Notes: a model not told the origin generated them from the letters alone. Numbered from the stretch's first letter, positions 18,362-27,321 are shown. The stretch is DNA of 64,000 nt from JBKEDF01 sp047975325 (GCA_047975325.1 JBKEDF010000098.1:1-64000), one strand, 5' to 3'. Numbers and translations: made by a program.

Positions 18362-18439
18362 CCCTTCCCCCGGCAAGGATCCCAGCGGGAAGAAGAGGCT
18401 TGCAAAGGGTCAGGGGGCAATCACGCGCCCTCTGGGCCT

Positions 18440-19420
18440 TTATTTCAGCGCGGCATCGCTGATAGCCAGGGTATAGGCCCCATCGGGTGCCTGTGAAATC
18501 ACCGGGTCCGACCCCCCTGCCATCAGGGTTTCGACCGTGCGTTCGTAATCGGCCACATCCAGCGCACCGTTCGATCCCGCCGTCAGTTTGGCAATTTCGC
18601 GCATCATGCGTTTTTGGTGGGTCTCCGTCTGTGCGCCGGTTTCATCATTGTCCAGCACGATCTCGGCGGCTTCATCGGGGTTTTCCTCGGCATATTTCCA
18701 GCCTTTCATCGAGGCACGGACAAATTTTTCCATCACCGCGACAAAGGCGGGGTCTGTCAGCTTTTCCTCCAGCACATAGAGCCCATCCTCCAGCGTCGCG
18801 ACACCTTCATCCTCATATTTGAAGGTTACCAGATCCTCGGGGGTCAATCCCGCATCGATCACCTGCCAATATTCGTTATAGGTCATGGTGGAGATGCAGA
18901 CCGCCTGCTTTTGCAAAAGCGGATCGACATTGAACCCCTGTTTGAGAACCGTCACCCCTTCGGGCGACCCATCCGTGGGCAGGTCAAGCTTCGACATCCA
19001 GTTCAGGAACGGATATTCATTTCCGCCAAACCATACACCCAACGTCTTTCCCTTGAAATCCTCAGGCCCTGCCACGCCGGATTCTTTCAAGCAGGTCAAC
19101 ATCATACCCGAGGATTTGAAAGGCTGCGCGATATTGACAACCGGTGCCCCCTGTTCACGCGCCGCCAGTGCCGAGGGCATCCAGTCCACCATCACATCCG
19201 CGCCGCCGCCCATCAGCACCTGAACCGGGGCAACATCGGGCCCGCCCGGCTTGATGGTGACGTTAAGACCCTCTTCGTCATAAAACCCCTTGTCGAGTGC
19301 AACATAGTAACCGCCAAACTGCGCCTGGGTGACCCATTTGAGCTGCAAGGTCACATCTTCGGCCCAGGCTGCCCCTGTCAGGGCCAGCGTCGAAACGGCG
19401 GACAGCATCCATGTCTTCAT
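18440..19420 (-). CDS. ABC transporter substrate-binding protein, NMT1/THI5-like
   Basis: This 326-aa periplasmic receptor has a Sec signal (MKTWMLSAVSTLALTGAAWA, cleavage before EDV). The mature start VTLQLKWVTQAQFGGYYVALDKG is the NMT1/THI5 type that binds pyrimidine-like compounds in thiamine-precursor and related systems. The start at 19420 has GGAGAGGG upstream. It is the last gene of an operon containing dihydropyrimidinase and an N-carbamoyl amino acid hydrolase, so its ligand is probably a pyrimidine, dihydropyrimidine or hydantoin. That assignment is from context; the binding residues cannot be checked by eye. Confidence 0.9.
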   Translation of the reverse strand: MKTWMLSAVSTLALTGAAWAEDVTLQLKWVTQAQFGGYYVALDKGFYDEEGLNVTIKPGGPDVAPVQVLMGGGADVMVDWMPSALAAREQGAPVVNIAQPFKSSGMMLTCLKESGVAGPEDFKGKTLGVWFGGNEYPFLNWMSKLDLPTDGSPEGVTVLKQGFNVDPLLQKQAVCISTMTYNEYWQVIDAGLTPEDLVTFKYEDEGVATLEDGLYVLEEKLTDPAFVAVMEKFVRASMKGWKYAEENPDEAAEIVLDNDETGAQTETHQKRMMREIAKLTAGSNGALDVADYERTVETLMAGGSDPVISQAPDGAYTLAISDAALK

Positions 19421-19449
19421 GATTTTCCCTCTCCTGTTGCAGGCCGAAA

Positions 19450-20547
19450 TCAGCGGCCTCTCTGCGATGGGTGCCAGAAGGTCACCCATTTTTCAATCAA
19501 TGTGACCAGCGCATAAAAAGCCGATCCGGCCAGCGCCGCCACAGCGATCTCGGACCATACCATATCAAGACCAAGCCGCCCGACCTCTGTAGAAATGCGA
19601 AATCCCATGCCCTGCGTCGGACTGCCGAAAAATTCCGCGACGATCGCACCGATCAGCGCAAGCGTTGTGCAGATCTTGAGCCCATTGAAAATGAAAGGCA
19701 TGGCCGCCGGGAACCGAAGCTTCCACAGGCTCTGCCAATAGCCCGCGCCCCATGTTGCCATCTGATCGCGCTGCATCGGTTCAGTGGCCTTCAGCCCCTC
19801 CACCGAATTGACCAGCATCGGGAAGAACACCATCACAACGACCACTGCGGCCTTGGATTGCCAGTCAAAGCCGAACCACATTACCAGAATCGGTGCGATT
19901 CCGACAATGGGCAGGGCGGCCACGAAATTGCCGATGGGTAAAAGACCACGCTGCAGGAAAGGGGACCGGTCCACCGCTATCGCGACGGTAACCGCCGCGC
20001 AGCAGCCAATCAGATAACCCGAAAGCGCACCCTTGAGAACCGTCTGCACAAAATCCCCCCAAAGCACCGGCATGCTGGTGGAAAACCGCCCGGCAATGGC
20101 CGAAGGTGCGGGCAGGATCACCGGGGAAACCGCCAGGATACCCGCCAGCGCCTCCCATATCCAAAGAAGCGTGATCCCGAAAATCAGTGGCACCGCAATT
20201 CCCACCATTCGCGCAAACCCGCCACGCAATGACAATTGCGACAGGATCTCAACCCCGATCCAGGCCAGAAGCCAGACCAGGATAACAGGCAGGAGCGCCA
20301 CAGTCAGTGCGGTGGAATCCGCCCGGTCAACCGGTGCGAAACGGATCCCGGCCAGAACGAAAACCATCACAAGCGCCAGCAGCACCAATGCAAAATCCGC
20401 TGCATGCCCGCGTATGGCCGCAAGCATCATCAACACGCCAGCCATTGCCACTGCCCGCGCCATATCACCATCGCCCAGCGCCAGCACAAGCCCAGCAAGG
20501 GCAACAAGCCCGGCAGGCAGGCGCAGGAAAAGGGCCGGCCCCTTCAT
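19450..20547 (-). CDS. ABC transporter permease of the pyrimidine-type importer (subunit 1)
   Basis: This is a 365-aa inner-membrane permease. The C-terminal half (about 150-355) is a SsuC/ThiX-like domain with the coupling segment TWGAGYWQSLWKLRFPAAMPFIF. The N-terminal 130 residues add several extra helices not found in minimal 250-aa permeases. The start overlaps the stop of the other permease by four bases. With the ATPase at 21540, the second permease and the THI5-like receptor it forms a heteromeric importer. Confidence 0.9.
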   Translation of the reverse strand: MKGPALFLRLPAGLVALAGLVLALGDGDMARAVAMAGVLMMLAAIRGHAADFALVLLALVMVFVLAGIRFAPVDRADSTALTVALLPVILVWLLAWIGVEILSQLSLRGGFARMVGIAVPLIFGITLLWIWEALAGILAVSPVILPAPSAIAGRFSTSMPVLWGDFVQTVLKGALSGYLIGCCAAVTVAIAVDRSPFLQRGLLPIGNFVAALPIVGIAPILVMWFGFDWQSKAAVVVVMVFFPMLVNSVEGLKATEPMQRDQMATWGAGYWQSLWKLRFPAAMPFIFNGLKICTTLALIGAIVAEFFGSPTQGMGFRISTEVGRLGLDMVWSEIAVAALAGSAFYALVTLIEKWVTFWHPSQRGR

Positions 20548-21437
20548 TGCGCCATCCCCATCCGCCGCAAGACCACGCCACGCAGCAGATCGACCACGCC
20601 CACCATGGCCGAGGCAAGAAGCGCGGCCGCAATCAACGTCGCCCAGATCTGGATTGTCTGCCCATAATAGGAGCCCGCCAGAAGCCGCGTACCCAGGCCA
20701 GCCCCCCCCAGCGGCAGTTCCGCCACAATCGTCCCGACCAGCGAGGCCGCAACCCCCACCTTGAGGCTGGCAAAAAGATAGGGCATCGAGGCGGGAAAGC
20801 GCAGCTTTGCCAGAACCTGCGGCCCGTTTGCATGATAGGTCCGCAAAAGATCAGTCTGCGCCCCATCCGGGCTGCGCAATCCCTTCACCATTCCGACCAC
20901 GACGGGAAAGAAGCTCAGATAGGCTGCAATGATCGCCTTGGGCAAAAGCCCCGTCACCCCGACCGAATTCAGAACCACGATGATCATCGGCGCAATTGCC
21001 ACGATCGGCACGGTCTGGCTTGCGATTGCCCAGGGCATGACGCTCATATCCATCGCCCGGTTATACACGATCCCGATTGCCAGAAGGATCCCGAACCCCG
21101 CCCCGATCACAAACCCCACCAACGTCGATGAAAAGGTTATCAATGAATGATAGATGAGGCTGCGATTGGAAAGCGTCCCGGATCGCAGGATGCCGCGCCG
21201 CCCCTCAACCTCCTCCACCCATGTCAATCGCCAGAATTCGTGTAAAACCTGATGCGGCGCAGGCAGGACGGGCCGTTCCTGCCGCATCGTTTCCTCCAAC
21301 AGCCCCGACCAGGTCACGTCTTGCCCGCTGCGTGCCGCCTGATCCCGTACCCATTGCGCATTCATCAAAACCGCCGCCGCATACCAGATCAGCACGATCA
21401 CGCCGAGAACAGTCAGCACCGGTAAGACCGATCTCAT
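20544..21437 (-). CDS. ABC transporter permease of the pyrimidine-type importer (subunit 2)
   Basis: This is a 297-aa permease with about six helices and the coupling motif TYHANGPQVLAKLRFPASMP at roughly 205-224. An unusually long hydrophilic loop follows the first helix (about 25-90). GGAAGGAGGA precedes the start. It pairs with the 365-aa permease, which it overlaps by four bases. A weak terminator-like hairpin lies between this gene and the ATPase gene upstream, so membrane subunits may be made at a different level from the ATPase. Confidence 0.9.
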   Translation of the reverse strand: MRSVLPVLTVLGVIVLIWYAAAVLMNAQWVRDQAARSGQDVTWSGLLEETMRQERPVLPAPHQVLHEFWRLTWVEEVEGRRGILRSGTLSNRSLIYHSLITFSSTLVGFVIGAGFGILLAIGIVYNRAMDMSVMPWAIASQTVPIVAIAPMIIVVLNSVGVTGLLPKAIIAAYLSFFPVVVGMVKGLRSPDGAQTDLLRTYHANGPQVLAKLRFPASMPYLFASLKVGVAASLVGTIVAELPLGGAGLGTRLLAGSYYGQTIQIWATLIAAALLASAMVGVVDLLRGVVLRRMGMAQ

Positions 21438-21476
21438 CGCTGTCCTCCTTCCTCTTGACGCGAATACACCTGGGGC

Positions 21477-21498
21477 AAAACCGGCCCAAGAGGACCGG
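21477..21498 (-). terminator. Weak terminator-like hairpin inside the pyrimidine operon
   Basis: Read on the minus strand, CCGGTCC (21498-21492), loop TCTT and GGGCCGG (21487-21481, one G-T pair) are followed by TTTT (21480-21477). The stem is only 7 bp, so partial termination or attenuation between the ATPase and permease genes is more likely than a full stop. Confidence 0.35.
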
Positions 21499-21539
21499 AA
21501 CGATAGGGACTGCCCCCTTCACCATGGATCGCAACAGCC

Positions 21540-22334
21540 TCATGCCGCATCGGAATGTCCCGCACGCAAACCGTCACGTACCCGATGGGCGATTTCGATA
21601 AACTCCCGGCTGTCGCGGATATCCAGCGGCCTTTCCCGCGGCAGCGGGCTTTCGATCACATCACTGATCCGGCCCGGTCGCGGGCTCATCACAACAATCC
21701 TGGTTGAAAGATAGACCGCCTCCGGGATCGAATGGGTCACAAAACCGATGGTCTTGCCCGTTCTCGCCCAAAGCTTGAGCAATTCCTCATTGAGGTAATC
21801 GCGCACGATCTCATCAAGCGCACCAAAGGGTTCATCCATCAGCAGGATATCGGCATCAAAGGCAAGCGCGCGGGCAATCGAGGCCCGTTGCTGCATGCCC
21901 CCCGAAAGCTGCCAGGGAAACTTGCCACCGAAACCCGATAGTTCCACCAGATCCAGAACCTTTTCCACCCGCGCCGCCTGATCGGCCCGGGAATAGCCCA
22001 TGATCTCCAGCGGCAGGCGGATATTGCCTGCAATCGTCCGCCATGGGTAAAGCCCCGCAGCCTGAAAGACATAGCCATAGGCCCGCGCCCGCCGTGCTTC
22101 GTCAGGTGACATTCCATTGACCGTCAAACGTCCGCCCGTGGGTTGTTCCAGTGCCGCAATACAGCGCAGAAACGTTGTCTTGCCACAGCCCGAAGGCCCG
22201 ATGAAACTGACAAATTCCCCGCGATTGATGGTCAGGTCCACATCCTTGAGCGCATGGACCGGGCCATCGGCGGTCTGGAAGGTCAGGTCAATCTTTTCGG
22301 CAATGATGGCTGGGGCACTGGGGCTGGCTGTCAC
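21540..22334 (-). CDS. ABC transporter ATP-binding protein of the pyrimidine-type importer
   Basis: This is a 264-aa ATPase of the SsuB/TauB/ThiZ type. Motifs are Walker A GPSGCGKTT (about 46-54), the Q loop in VFQAAGLYPW, the signature LSGGMQQRASIARAL (about 143-157), Walker B ILLMDEPFGALD and the switch histidine THSIPEA. Its first codon overlaps the stop of the upstream membrane-protein gene (ATGA). It energises the importer formed with the two permeases and the THI5-like receptor encoded downstream. Confidence 0.93.
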   Translation of the reverse strand: MTASPSAPAIIAEKIDLTFQTADGPVHALKDVDLTINRGEFVSFIGPSGCGKTTFLRCIAALEQPTGGRLTVNGMSPDEARRARAYGYVFQAAGLYPWRTIAGNIRLPLEIMGYSRADQAARVEKVLDLVELSGFGGKFPWQLSGGMQQRASIARALAFDADILLMDEPFGALDEIVRDYLNEELLKLWARTGKTIGFVTHSIPEAVYLSTRIVVMSPRPGRISDVIESPLPRERPLDIRDSREFIEIAHRVRDGLRAGHSDAA

Positions 22335-22798
22335 GATATCGGTTTCCTGCGACCTGGTCCAAAAAAGACGGAACTGCCTGTCAGAAGCGCTGCCGCAGCG
22401 ATGGGCAGGGCCAAGGCGATGGCCCCCGTCACGGTGTCACTGCGGGCCAGTCCAGGGCCAAAGGCCCGAAGGGCAATGGTCACGAAAACCAGCCACAGCA
22501 CTGGAATGACGGGCAGGACCGAGACCGCCGCTCGCAAGCGTTCATTGCGAATCGCATAAAGCAGCCCCTGCATGGCCACCCAGATCAGGGTGGTTGGCAA
22601 CAGCCCGAAAAGTGCCGTCAGGGCTCCGGCAAACGCGGCAGCCTCCGCCAGGGGCCGGATTGCCGGGCGCGATGGCAGCAGGCCCATAGCCTGCAACGCA
22701 CATGTCAGCCCGAGGCAGGCAGCAGGAGTCAGAACCGCCGCCATCAGATAAAGGCGAAAGAACCTTCGATCCAGCCCAAACCGACGCGCCTTCTGCAT
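22331..22798 (-). CDS. Membrane protein of unknown function in the pyrimidine operon
   Basis: This 155-aa protein has about four hydrophobic helices and a basic start (MQKARRFGLDRRFF). Its ATG shares one base with the dihydropyrimidinase stop (TGATG) and its stop overlaps the ATPase start by four bases, so it is embedded in the translational chain of the operon. No domain is recognised. It may be an accessory transporter subunit, since it sits between an enzyme and the transporter genes, but nothing in the sequence proves this. A longer frame from 22861 exists but would overlap the enzyme gene. Confidence 0.75.
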   Translation of the reverse strand: MQKARRFGLDRRFFRLYLMAAVLTPAACLGLTCALQAMGLLPSRPAIRPLAEAAAFAGALTALFGLLPTTLIWVAMQGLLYAIRNERLRAAVSVLPVIPVLWLVFVTIALRAFGPGLARSDTVTGAIALALPIAAAALLTGSSVFFGPGRRKPIS

Positions 22799-24252
22799 CA
22801 AACCCCCGTTGCCGGTATCCCCGACCGTTCGACCGGCCTTGGCGCGGTCAGTTCCTTCCATTGTGACAGGGCGCGGTTGACCGCCGGTTGCGGTGCGCGC
22901 GGAACGAACTCCCCCCAGCCTTCCTGTGCGACCACGGTACCGTCCTCGACCGCCACGCGACCGCGCGTCAATGTATAGCGCGGCAAACCCTTCACCGCCT
23001 GGCTCTCAAACACATTGTAATCAATGGCCGATTGCTGGCTCTTGGCCGAAATCACCTTTTCCTTCGCCGGATCCCAGACCACCAGATCGGCATCCGCCCC
23101 CACCAGAACCGCGCCTTTTTTGGGATACATGTTTAGGATCTTGGCAATATTGGTGGAGGTAACGGCCACGAACTCATTGGGGGTCAACCGCCCGGTGTTC
23201 ACACCATGGGTCCAGAGCATCGGCAGTCGATCCTCCAACCCGCCGGTGCCATTGGGAATCTTCGAAAAATCCCCGACGCCAAAACGTTTCTGTTCGGTGG
23301 TGAAGGCACAATGATCGGTCGCCACACAGGAAAGGCTACCCGCCTGCAGCCCCGCCCAGAGGCTGGCCTGGTTCTGCCTGTCCCGGAATGGCGGCGACAT
23401 TACCCGTCGCGCCGCATGATCCCAGTCCGGATTGAAATATTCGCTCTCATCCAGCGTCAGGTGCTGGATGAGCGGCTCCCCCCAGACGCGTTTACCCTGC
23501 TGACGCGCCCGGCGGATTGCCTCATGGCTGTCTTCGCAGGATGTATGGACCACATAAAGGGGGACCCCGGCCATGTCGGCAATCATGATGGCCCGGTTTG
23601 TCGCTTCACCTTCCACTTGCGGCGGGCGGGAATAGGCATGTGCCTCGGGGCCGGTATTGCCTTCTGCCAGAAGCTTCGCGGTCAGTTCCGCCACCACATC
23701 GCCATTTTCAGCATGAACCAGCGCAATGCCGCCCAGATCCCCGATGCGGCGGAAGGAAGCATACATTTCGTCATCATTGACCATCAACGCGCCCTTGTAG
23801 GCCATGAAATGCTTGAAGGAGGTCATTCCCGCCTTGACGGAAGCCTCCATGTCCTCCCAGACCTTCTCCCCCCACCAGGTAATCGCCATGTGATAGGAAT
23901 AATCGCAATGCGCACGGCCCGATTTGTTATGCCACATCTGCGCGGCATCCATCAGGCCCTGATCCGGTGCCGGGAGCACGAAATCGACAACCATGGTCGT
24001 ACCACCTGCCAGTGCCGCACGGGTCCCGCTTTCGAAATCATCGGTGGAATAGGTCCCCATGAAGGGCATTTCCAGATGGGTATGCGGATCGACCCCGCCC
24101 GGCATGACAAGACAGCCTGCGGCATCCAGTATCTTGTCGCCCGACAATCCCGGCCCGATTTCCGAAATCACGCCGCCTTCGACCTTCACATCCGCCTCAT
24201 AGGACAGATCCGCCGTTACAATCGTTCCACCTTTGATTACCGTACTTGCCAT
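22798..24252 (-). CDS. hydA: Dihydropyrimidinase (hydantoinase)
   Basis: This 484-aa cyclic amidohydrolase opens the dihydrouracil or dihydrothymine ring (and hydantoins) to N-carbamoyl-beta-amino acids. The binuclear metal site is visible: DPHTHLEM (HxH, about 59-61), the carbamylated lysine in MTSFKHFMAYKG, His in ALVHAENGD and YVVHTSCED, and Asp in CVATDHCAF. The start at 24252 has GGGAGGGAAG upstream; the longer frame adds 51 unrelated residues. It follows the N-carbamoyl hydrolase gene and precedes the coupled membrane protein. The RutR-like boxes nearby favour pyrimidine over hydantoin as the physiological substrate. Confidence 0.95.
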   Translation of the reverse strand: MASTVIKGGTIVTADLSYEADVKVEGGVISEIGPGLSGDKILDAAGCLVMPGGVDPHTHLEMPFMGTYSTDDFESGTRAALAGGTTMVVDFVLPAPDQGLMDAAQMWHNKSGRAHCDYSYHMAITWWGEKVWEDMEASVKAGMTSFKHFMAYKGALMVNDDEMYASFRRIGDLGGIALVHAENGDVVAELTAKLLAEGNTGPEAHAYSRPPQVEGEATNRAIMIADMAGVPLYVVHTSCEDSHEAIRRARQQGKRVWGEPLIQHLTLDESEYFNPDWDHAARRVMSPPFRDRQNQASLWAGLQAGSLSCVATDHCAFTTEQKRFGVGDFSKIPNGTGGLEDRLPMLWTHGVNTGRLTPNEFVAVTSTNIAKILNMYPKKGAVLVGADADLVVWDPAKEKVISAKSQQSAIDYNVFESQAVKGLPRYTLTRGRVAVEDGTVVAQEGWGEFVPRAPQPAVNRALSQWKELTAPRPVERSGIPATGV

Positions 24253-24358
24253 GCTTCCCTCCCCATATCTGCGGATCTGTTTCCCCTTGGCCGGAAAACC
24301 CCGAATATACGGGGCCAGCGCCCCGACCTGTGTGACCGGCCACCCGGCGGGGCACCGT

Positions 24359-25609
24359 TCATCCCACGACCTCCGCCAGTTCCAGCGCCGAATGCAACAA
24401 GACATCCGTGCCCGCCGCCGCCCATTGCGGGCTGATATCTTCGGCCTCGTTATGGCTCAGCCCATCCACACAAGGGCACATCACCATCACCGTTGGCGCG
24501 ACACGATTGATCCAGCAGGCATCATGCCCCGCACCCGAAACGATATCACGGTGGGAATGCCCAAGCTTTTCGGCAGATTGCCGGACGATCTTTACAAGAT
24601 CGGGGTCAAAGGTCACCGGGTCGAAATGCCCCGCCACTTCGATTTCACATCCCAGGCCAAGCTCGGCGGCAACGGCATGGGCCGCGCGTTCCAGTTCCGC
24701 CCGCATCGCATCCAGCTTATCCTGATCCGGTGAGCGCAGATCAACCGTGAACACCGCCTTTCCCGGGATCACATTACGGGAATTGGGATAAACATTGGCA
24801 TGCCCGATAGCGCCCACCGCATCGGGTTGATGGCTCATGGCGATCTGATGCACCCTTTCGGTAATCCGCGCCATGCCAAGCCCCGCATTTACCCGCATCG
24901 CCATCGGGGTGGATCCGGTATGGGCATCCTTTCCCGTCAGCGTGACCTGCAACCACCAAAGACCCTGCCCATGGGTAACCACGCCAATATCCTTGCCTTC
25001 GGCCTCCAGGATCGGGCCCTGTTCTATATGCAATTCCAGCATCGCATGCATCTTGCGCCCACCAACGGTTTCCTCACCGACCCAGCCGATACGGTTGAGT
25101 TCATCACCAAACCGCTTGCCGTCCGCATCCTGGCGCGCATAGGCAAAATCCTGATCATGGACACCGGCAAAGACCCCAGAAGCCAGCATTGCGGGGGCAA
25201 AACGGGTTCCTTCCTCATTCGTCCAGTTCGTCACAACAATCGGGCGCCTGGTCCGGATCCCCAGATCATTCATGGTCCGCACGGTTTCCAATGCACCCAG
25301 AACGCCGAGGACCCCGTCATATTTTCCGCCCGTGGGCTGGGTATCAAGATGGCTGCCCATATAAACCGGGAGCGCATCGGGATCCTCGCCTGCGCGAGTG
25401 GCGAACATGTTGCCCATGGCATCGACCGCCATTGTCATGCCCGCCGCATCGCACCATGCCTTGAACAGATGCCTGCCCTCACTATCCGCATCAGTCAGGG
25501 TCTGACGATTGTTCCCCCCTGCGACCCCGGGTCCGATCTTCGCCATTTCCATCAGGCTGTCCCAAAGGCGTTCCGAATTGATACGGAGGTTTTCTCCGGC
25601 TGCGGGCAT
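24359..25609 (-). CDS. Zn-dependent N-carbamoyl-beta-alanine amidohydrolase (M20 family)
   Basis: This 416-aa enzyme should hydrolyse N-carbamoyl-beta-alanine to beta-alanine, CO2 and ammonia, the step after dihydropyrimidinase. M20/allantoate-amidohydrolase features are MGSHLDTQPTGGKYDG (metal His/Asp, about 83-98), TNEEGTRF (metal and catalytic Glu pair), ELHIEQGP, and GAGHDACW plus CVDGLSHNEAEDI at the C-terminus. The start at 25609 is preceded by AGAAGGGAA; the longer frame runs through the RutR-like box and is rejected. It is the first gene of the seven-gene operon down to 18440. Allantoate or N-carbamoyl-L-amino acid specificity cannot be excluded by sequence alone. Confidence 0.9.
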   Translation of the reverse strand: MPAAGENLRINSERLWDSLMEMAKIGPGVAGGNNRQTLTDADSEGRHLFKAWCDAAGMTMAVDAMGNMFATRAGEDPDALPVYMGSHLDTQPTGGKYDGVLGVLGALETVRTMNDLGIRTRRPIVVTNWTNEEGTRFAPAMLASGVFAGVHDQDFAYARQDADGKRFGDELNRIGWVGEETVGGRKMHAMLELHIEQGPILEAEGKDIGVVTHGQGLWWLQVTLTGKDAHTGSTPMAMRVNAGLGMARITERVHQIAMSHQPDAVGAIGHANVYPNSRNVIPGKAVFTVDLRSPDQDKLDAMRAELERAAHAVAAELGLGCEIEVAGHFDPVTFDPDLVKIVRQSAEKLGHSHRDIVSGAGHDACWINRVAPTVMVMCPCVDGLSHNEAEDISPQWAAAGTDVLLHSALELAEVVG

Positions 25610-25920
25610 GGGCAGGTTCCCTTCTTGTCTGTCTTTCCGCTTTCGCGTCATCCGCACCGGTGGCTGGCGAGATGACCCGCCACCGAAACGACTCATCCGC
25701 GGATTAAGGCGATCAGCCTCAAGCGCAGCATAACTTGACCAAACGATCAATATAAATCCGCCGCATCTGACCGGGCATCGGGCCGCAATACTGCCGGGAG
25801 CCTATAAAATAGGTCATATCGTTGCGGCAACACCGTGATATCAAACAATATGACAAGACAGGATAACGCCGCTGCAATGCCTTGCAATGCAAACCGCCCC
25901 GCACGGATCCGACAGGTATT
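25610..25920. other. 311-bp regulatory gap ahead of the pyrimidine operon
   Basis: No credible gene is seen here. On the minus strand the gap holds the promoter region of the N-carbamoyl hydrolase, including a RutR-like box (25735-25750) that overlaps a possible minus-strand -10 element TATATT (25754-25749). Near the transaminase end, TGCAATGC occurs twice (25873-25880 and 25883-25890), one helical turn apart. I see no clear intrinsic terminator for the transaminase gene. Confidence 0.6.
25735..25750. promoter_or_regulatory. RutR-like operator upstream of the pyrimidine operon
   Basis: TTGACCAAACGATCAA matches the E. coli RutR consensus TTGACCANNTGGTCAA at 12 of 14 fixed positions. It lies 126 bp upstream of the hydrolase start. 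The same half-sites, TTGACCA and CGATCAA, recur at 27306-27321, beside the gene for a RutR-like protein. Confidence 0.75.
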
Positions 25921-27249
25921 TCAGGAAAGATCTTGCAATACCTCACCCAAAGTACCGATCAGGCGGTCGATCTCCTCCCGTGAAATGATCAGGGGCGGCG
26001 AAAGCGCGATGATATCACCGGTGGTCCGGATCAGGACACCTTTTTCATAGGCGCGCAGGAAGGCATCAAAGGCACGTTTGGTGGGCTCACCGGGGATCGG
26101 TTCCAGTTCCACAGCCCCGATCAGCCCCATGTTTCGGATATCGATCACATGCGGCAGCCCTTTCAGCCCGTGCAGTGCCGCCTCCCAATAGGGCGCCAGC
26201 TCGGCTGCCCGTTCGAACAGGCCTTCTTCGCGATAGGTTTCCAGTGTCGCGATGCCGGCGGCCGAGGCAATGGGATTGCCCGAATATGTATAGCCATGGA
26301 AAAGCTCGATCATATGTTCGGGCCCTTGCATGAAGGCATCATGGATTTCCCCGGTGGTCAGCACCGCGCCCATCGGGATCACGCCATTCGTCAACCCCTT
26401 CGCGGTGGTCATCATATCGGGTATCACGTCGAAATGCTGTGCCGCAAAGGCAGAGCCAAGCCGCCCAAACCCGGTGATCACCTCATCGAAGATCAGCAGG
26501 ATGCCATGTTTCCGCGTGATCGCGCGCAGCTTTTCCAGATAGCCCTTCGGTGGCAGCAGGACACCCGTTGATCCGGCCATCGGCTCCACGATCACCGCGG
26601 CAATGGTTTCCGCCCCATGAAGCGCCACGATCCGTTCCAGGTCATCGGCCAGATCGGCACCATGTTCGGGCTGCCCTTTCGAAAAAGCATTCCTTTCGGG
26701 CAGATGGGTATGCGGAAGATGATCCACCCCGGTCAGCAGACTGCCGAAAACCTTGCGGTTATTCACAATTCCGCCCACGGAAATACCACCGAGATTCACC
26801 CCGTGATAGCCGCGTTCCCGCCCGATCAGCCGGGTTCGCGCCCCGTCACCCCGTGCCCTGTGATAGGCGATGGCAAGCTTCAGCGCGGTCTCGACGCTTT
26901 CGGAACCGGAATTGGTGTAAAACACATGTTTGATACCGTCAGGTGCGATATCGATCAGCCGGTTTGCCAGTTCGAAGGCCACCGGATGCCCCATCTGAAA
27001 GGCCGGTGCATAGTCAAGGTCTGCCGCCTGGCGCTGAATCGCCTCCACAATTCTGGGCCGGCAATGACCCGCATTGCAGCACCAGAGCCCGGCCGTCCCA
27101 TCAAGTACCTGTCGCCCGTCGGCAGTGGTGTAATGCATATCCCGTGCCGCGACGAACATCCGGGGATTTTTCTTGAATTGGCGATTCGCGGTAAAGGGCA
27201 TCCAGAAGGCATTGAGATCATTCGGGGCGGGTTTGCGGTCAAGCGCCAT
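25921..27249 (-). CDS. Beta-alanine:pyruvate transaminase (class III aminotransferase)
   Basis: This 442-aa PLP enzyme is expected to convert beta-alanine and pyruvate to malonate semialdehyde and alanine, the last step of pyrimidine-derived beta-alanine use. The N-terminus (ALDRKPAPNDLNAFWMPFTANRQFK) is typical of omega-amino acid:pyruvate transaminases. Other motifs are the GSESVETALKLA phosphate-binding segment, FDEVITGFGR with the PLP aspartate, and the Schiff-base lysine in TTAKGLTNG (about K289). It is divergent from the RutR-like gene with a RutR-like box between them, so it is probably in the same regulon as the operon at 18440-25609. Confidence 0.93.
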   Translation of the reverse strand: MALDRKPAPNDLNAFWMPFTANRQFKKNPRMFVAARDMHYTTADGRQVLDGTAGLWCCNAGHCRPRIVEAIQRQAADLDYAPAFQMGHPVAFELANRLIDIAPDGIKHVFYTNSGSESVETALKLAIAYHRARGDGARTRLIGRERGYHGVNLGGISVGGIVNNRKVFGSLLTGVDHLPHTHLPERNAFSKGQPEHGADLADDLERIVALHGAETIAAVIVEPMAGSTGVLLPPKGYLEKLRAITRKHGILLIFDEVITGFGRLGSAFAAQHFDVIPDMMTTAKGLTNGVIPMGAVLTTGEIHDAFMQGPEHMIELFHGYTYSGNPIASAAGIATLETYREEGLFERAAELAPYWEAALHGLKGLPHVIDIRNMGLIGAVELEPIPGEPTKRAFDAFLRAYEKGVLIRTTGDIIALSPPLIISREEIDRLIGTLGEVLQDLS

Positions 27250-27305
27250 GGCGGGCGTCCTTCAGCTGGAGGTCGGAAACGGATACCGGCTGGCAGCATT
27301 GGTAT

Positions 27306-27321
27306 TTGACCAGTCGATCAA
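27306..27321. promoter_or_regulatory. RutR-like operator between transaminase and regulator genes
   Basis: TTGACCAGTCGATCAA has the same two half-sites as the box at 25735. It lies 57 bp upstream of the transaminase start and 83 bp upstream of the regulator start. It could therefore control both divergent genes and give autoregulation. Confidence 0.75.

Noticed and set aside
23206..24435. A 409-codon open frame on the plus strand
   Set aside because: It is the complement of dihydropyrimidinase, whose metal ligands are all present on the other strand.
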